Assembly (NCBI GenBank): GCA_000226015.1
Contig: JH154184.1
Coordinates: 978,027-998,212, forward strand
Source of the DNA: Mnemiopsis leidyi
Taxonomy: Eukaryota > Ctenophora > Tentaculata > Lobata > Bolinopsidae
DNA: 20,186 nucleotides
Direction of reading: 5' to 3'
Shown here one piece after another: positions 20,017-20,186 of the stretch; within the stretch, counting starts at the first letter, position 1; each line of letters opens with the position of its first letter. A program made the position numbers and the translations under genes. Under the pieces are notes generated by a model. It ran no database searches and was not told the origin of the DNA. It saw only the letters and a program-made list of their open reading frames with translations.

Positions 20017-20186
20017 GCGCTGGCCAGCGCGACCGGGGAAAAACTCCCGCCCCCCTTGCCAGGGCCCAACAAACAAAGCCCCCCTTGCCAAGGCCAAGGA
20101 GGGGCCGAAGGCCCCGACGCAGGCCCGTTATCGGAGGAGGGGGCCGAAGGCCCCCGACGACTCGGCCGAACAAGCGCCCCTCTCGG
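20017..20186. mobile_element. GC-rich hairpin-rich insertion, truncated by the window edge
   Basis: Composition changes abruptly from AT-rich intron to very GC-rich. It begins with a perfect 14-bp palindrome GCGCTGGCCAGCGC (20017-20030). It contains two GCCCCCCTTGCC blocks (about 20049-20060 and 20078-20089) and two hairpins of one design: GGGGCC-GAA-GGCCCC (20101-20115) and GGGGGCC-GAA-GGCCCCC (20139-20155), both followed by GACG. No coding frame is seen. I read it as the end of a transposable element lying in the last visible intron of the Death-domain gene; its class is unknown. Confidence 0.5.

Noticed and set aside
1-20186. CRISPR array, operon or other bacterial-type system
   Set aside because: Spliced genes, a Death domain and a LINE indicate an animal genome; the tandem repeats have no spacer structure.

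Overview
The window looks like nuclear DNA from an invertebrate animal. Coding sequence is split by GT-AG introns of roughly 80-450 bp, simple repeats and minisatellites are common, a LINE-type retrotransposon ORF1 lies at the left edge, and the right-hand gene ends in a Death domain, a fold typical of animals. The base composition is visibly AT-rich apart from two short GC-rich islands. The phylum cannot be fixed from the sequence; the LINE ORF1 style and the domain mix would suit a cnidarian or another early-branching animal, but that is inference.

Layout. 32-894 (minus) is a frameshifted LINE ORF1, followed by its presumed 5' leader and a GC-rich patch (about 1060-1170). 1291-2383 is non-coding with an (ACT)n tract. 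2384-6263 (plus) is a multi-exon gene whose exons chain in phase: a degenerate trypsin-like domain, then two Armadillo (ARM)-type repeats. 6264-9241 is mostly non-coding and holds a 92-bp x3 minisatellite. 9242-10936 (minus) is an intronless MATE-family transporter. 10937-14043 is non-coding with a fold-back repeat. 14044-15789 (plus) is an intronless protein with two OTU-type cysteine-protease domains; the first has lost its Cys and His and the second keeps them. 16068 to beyond the right edge (plus) is a multi-exon gene: two ARM-type repeats, a long coiled coil, an acidic linker and a C-terminal Death domain. The right edge runs into a GC-rich, hairpin-rich insertion inside its last visible intron.

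How the parts may fit. The left gene stops abruptly after an ARM repeat. The right gene begins in mid-codon (phase 1) inside an ARM array with no start codon that I can find. Every ARM exon on both sides starts and ends in phase 1. They may therefore be two halves of one gene (protease-like, ARM, coiled coil, Death) with the intronless MATE and OTU genes nested in one large intron. Two separate genes remain possible. Either way the neighbourhood combines a Death-domain scaffold, a pseudo-protease and a pseudo-OTU/OTU protein, all domain types found in ubiquitin-linked immune or cell-death signalling; the functional link is inference.
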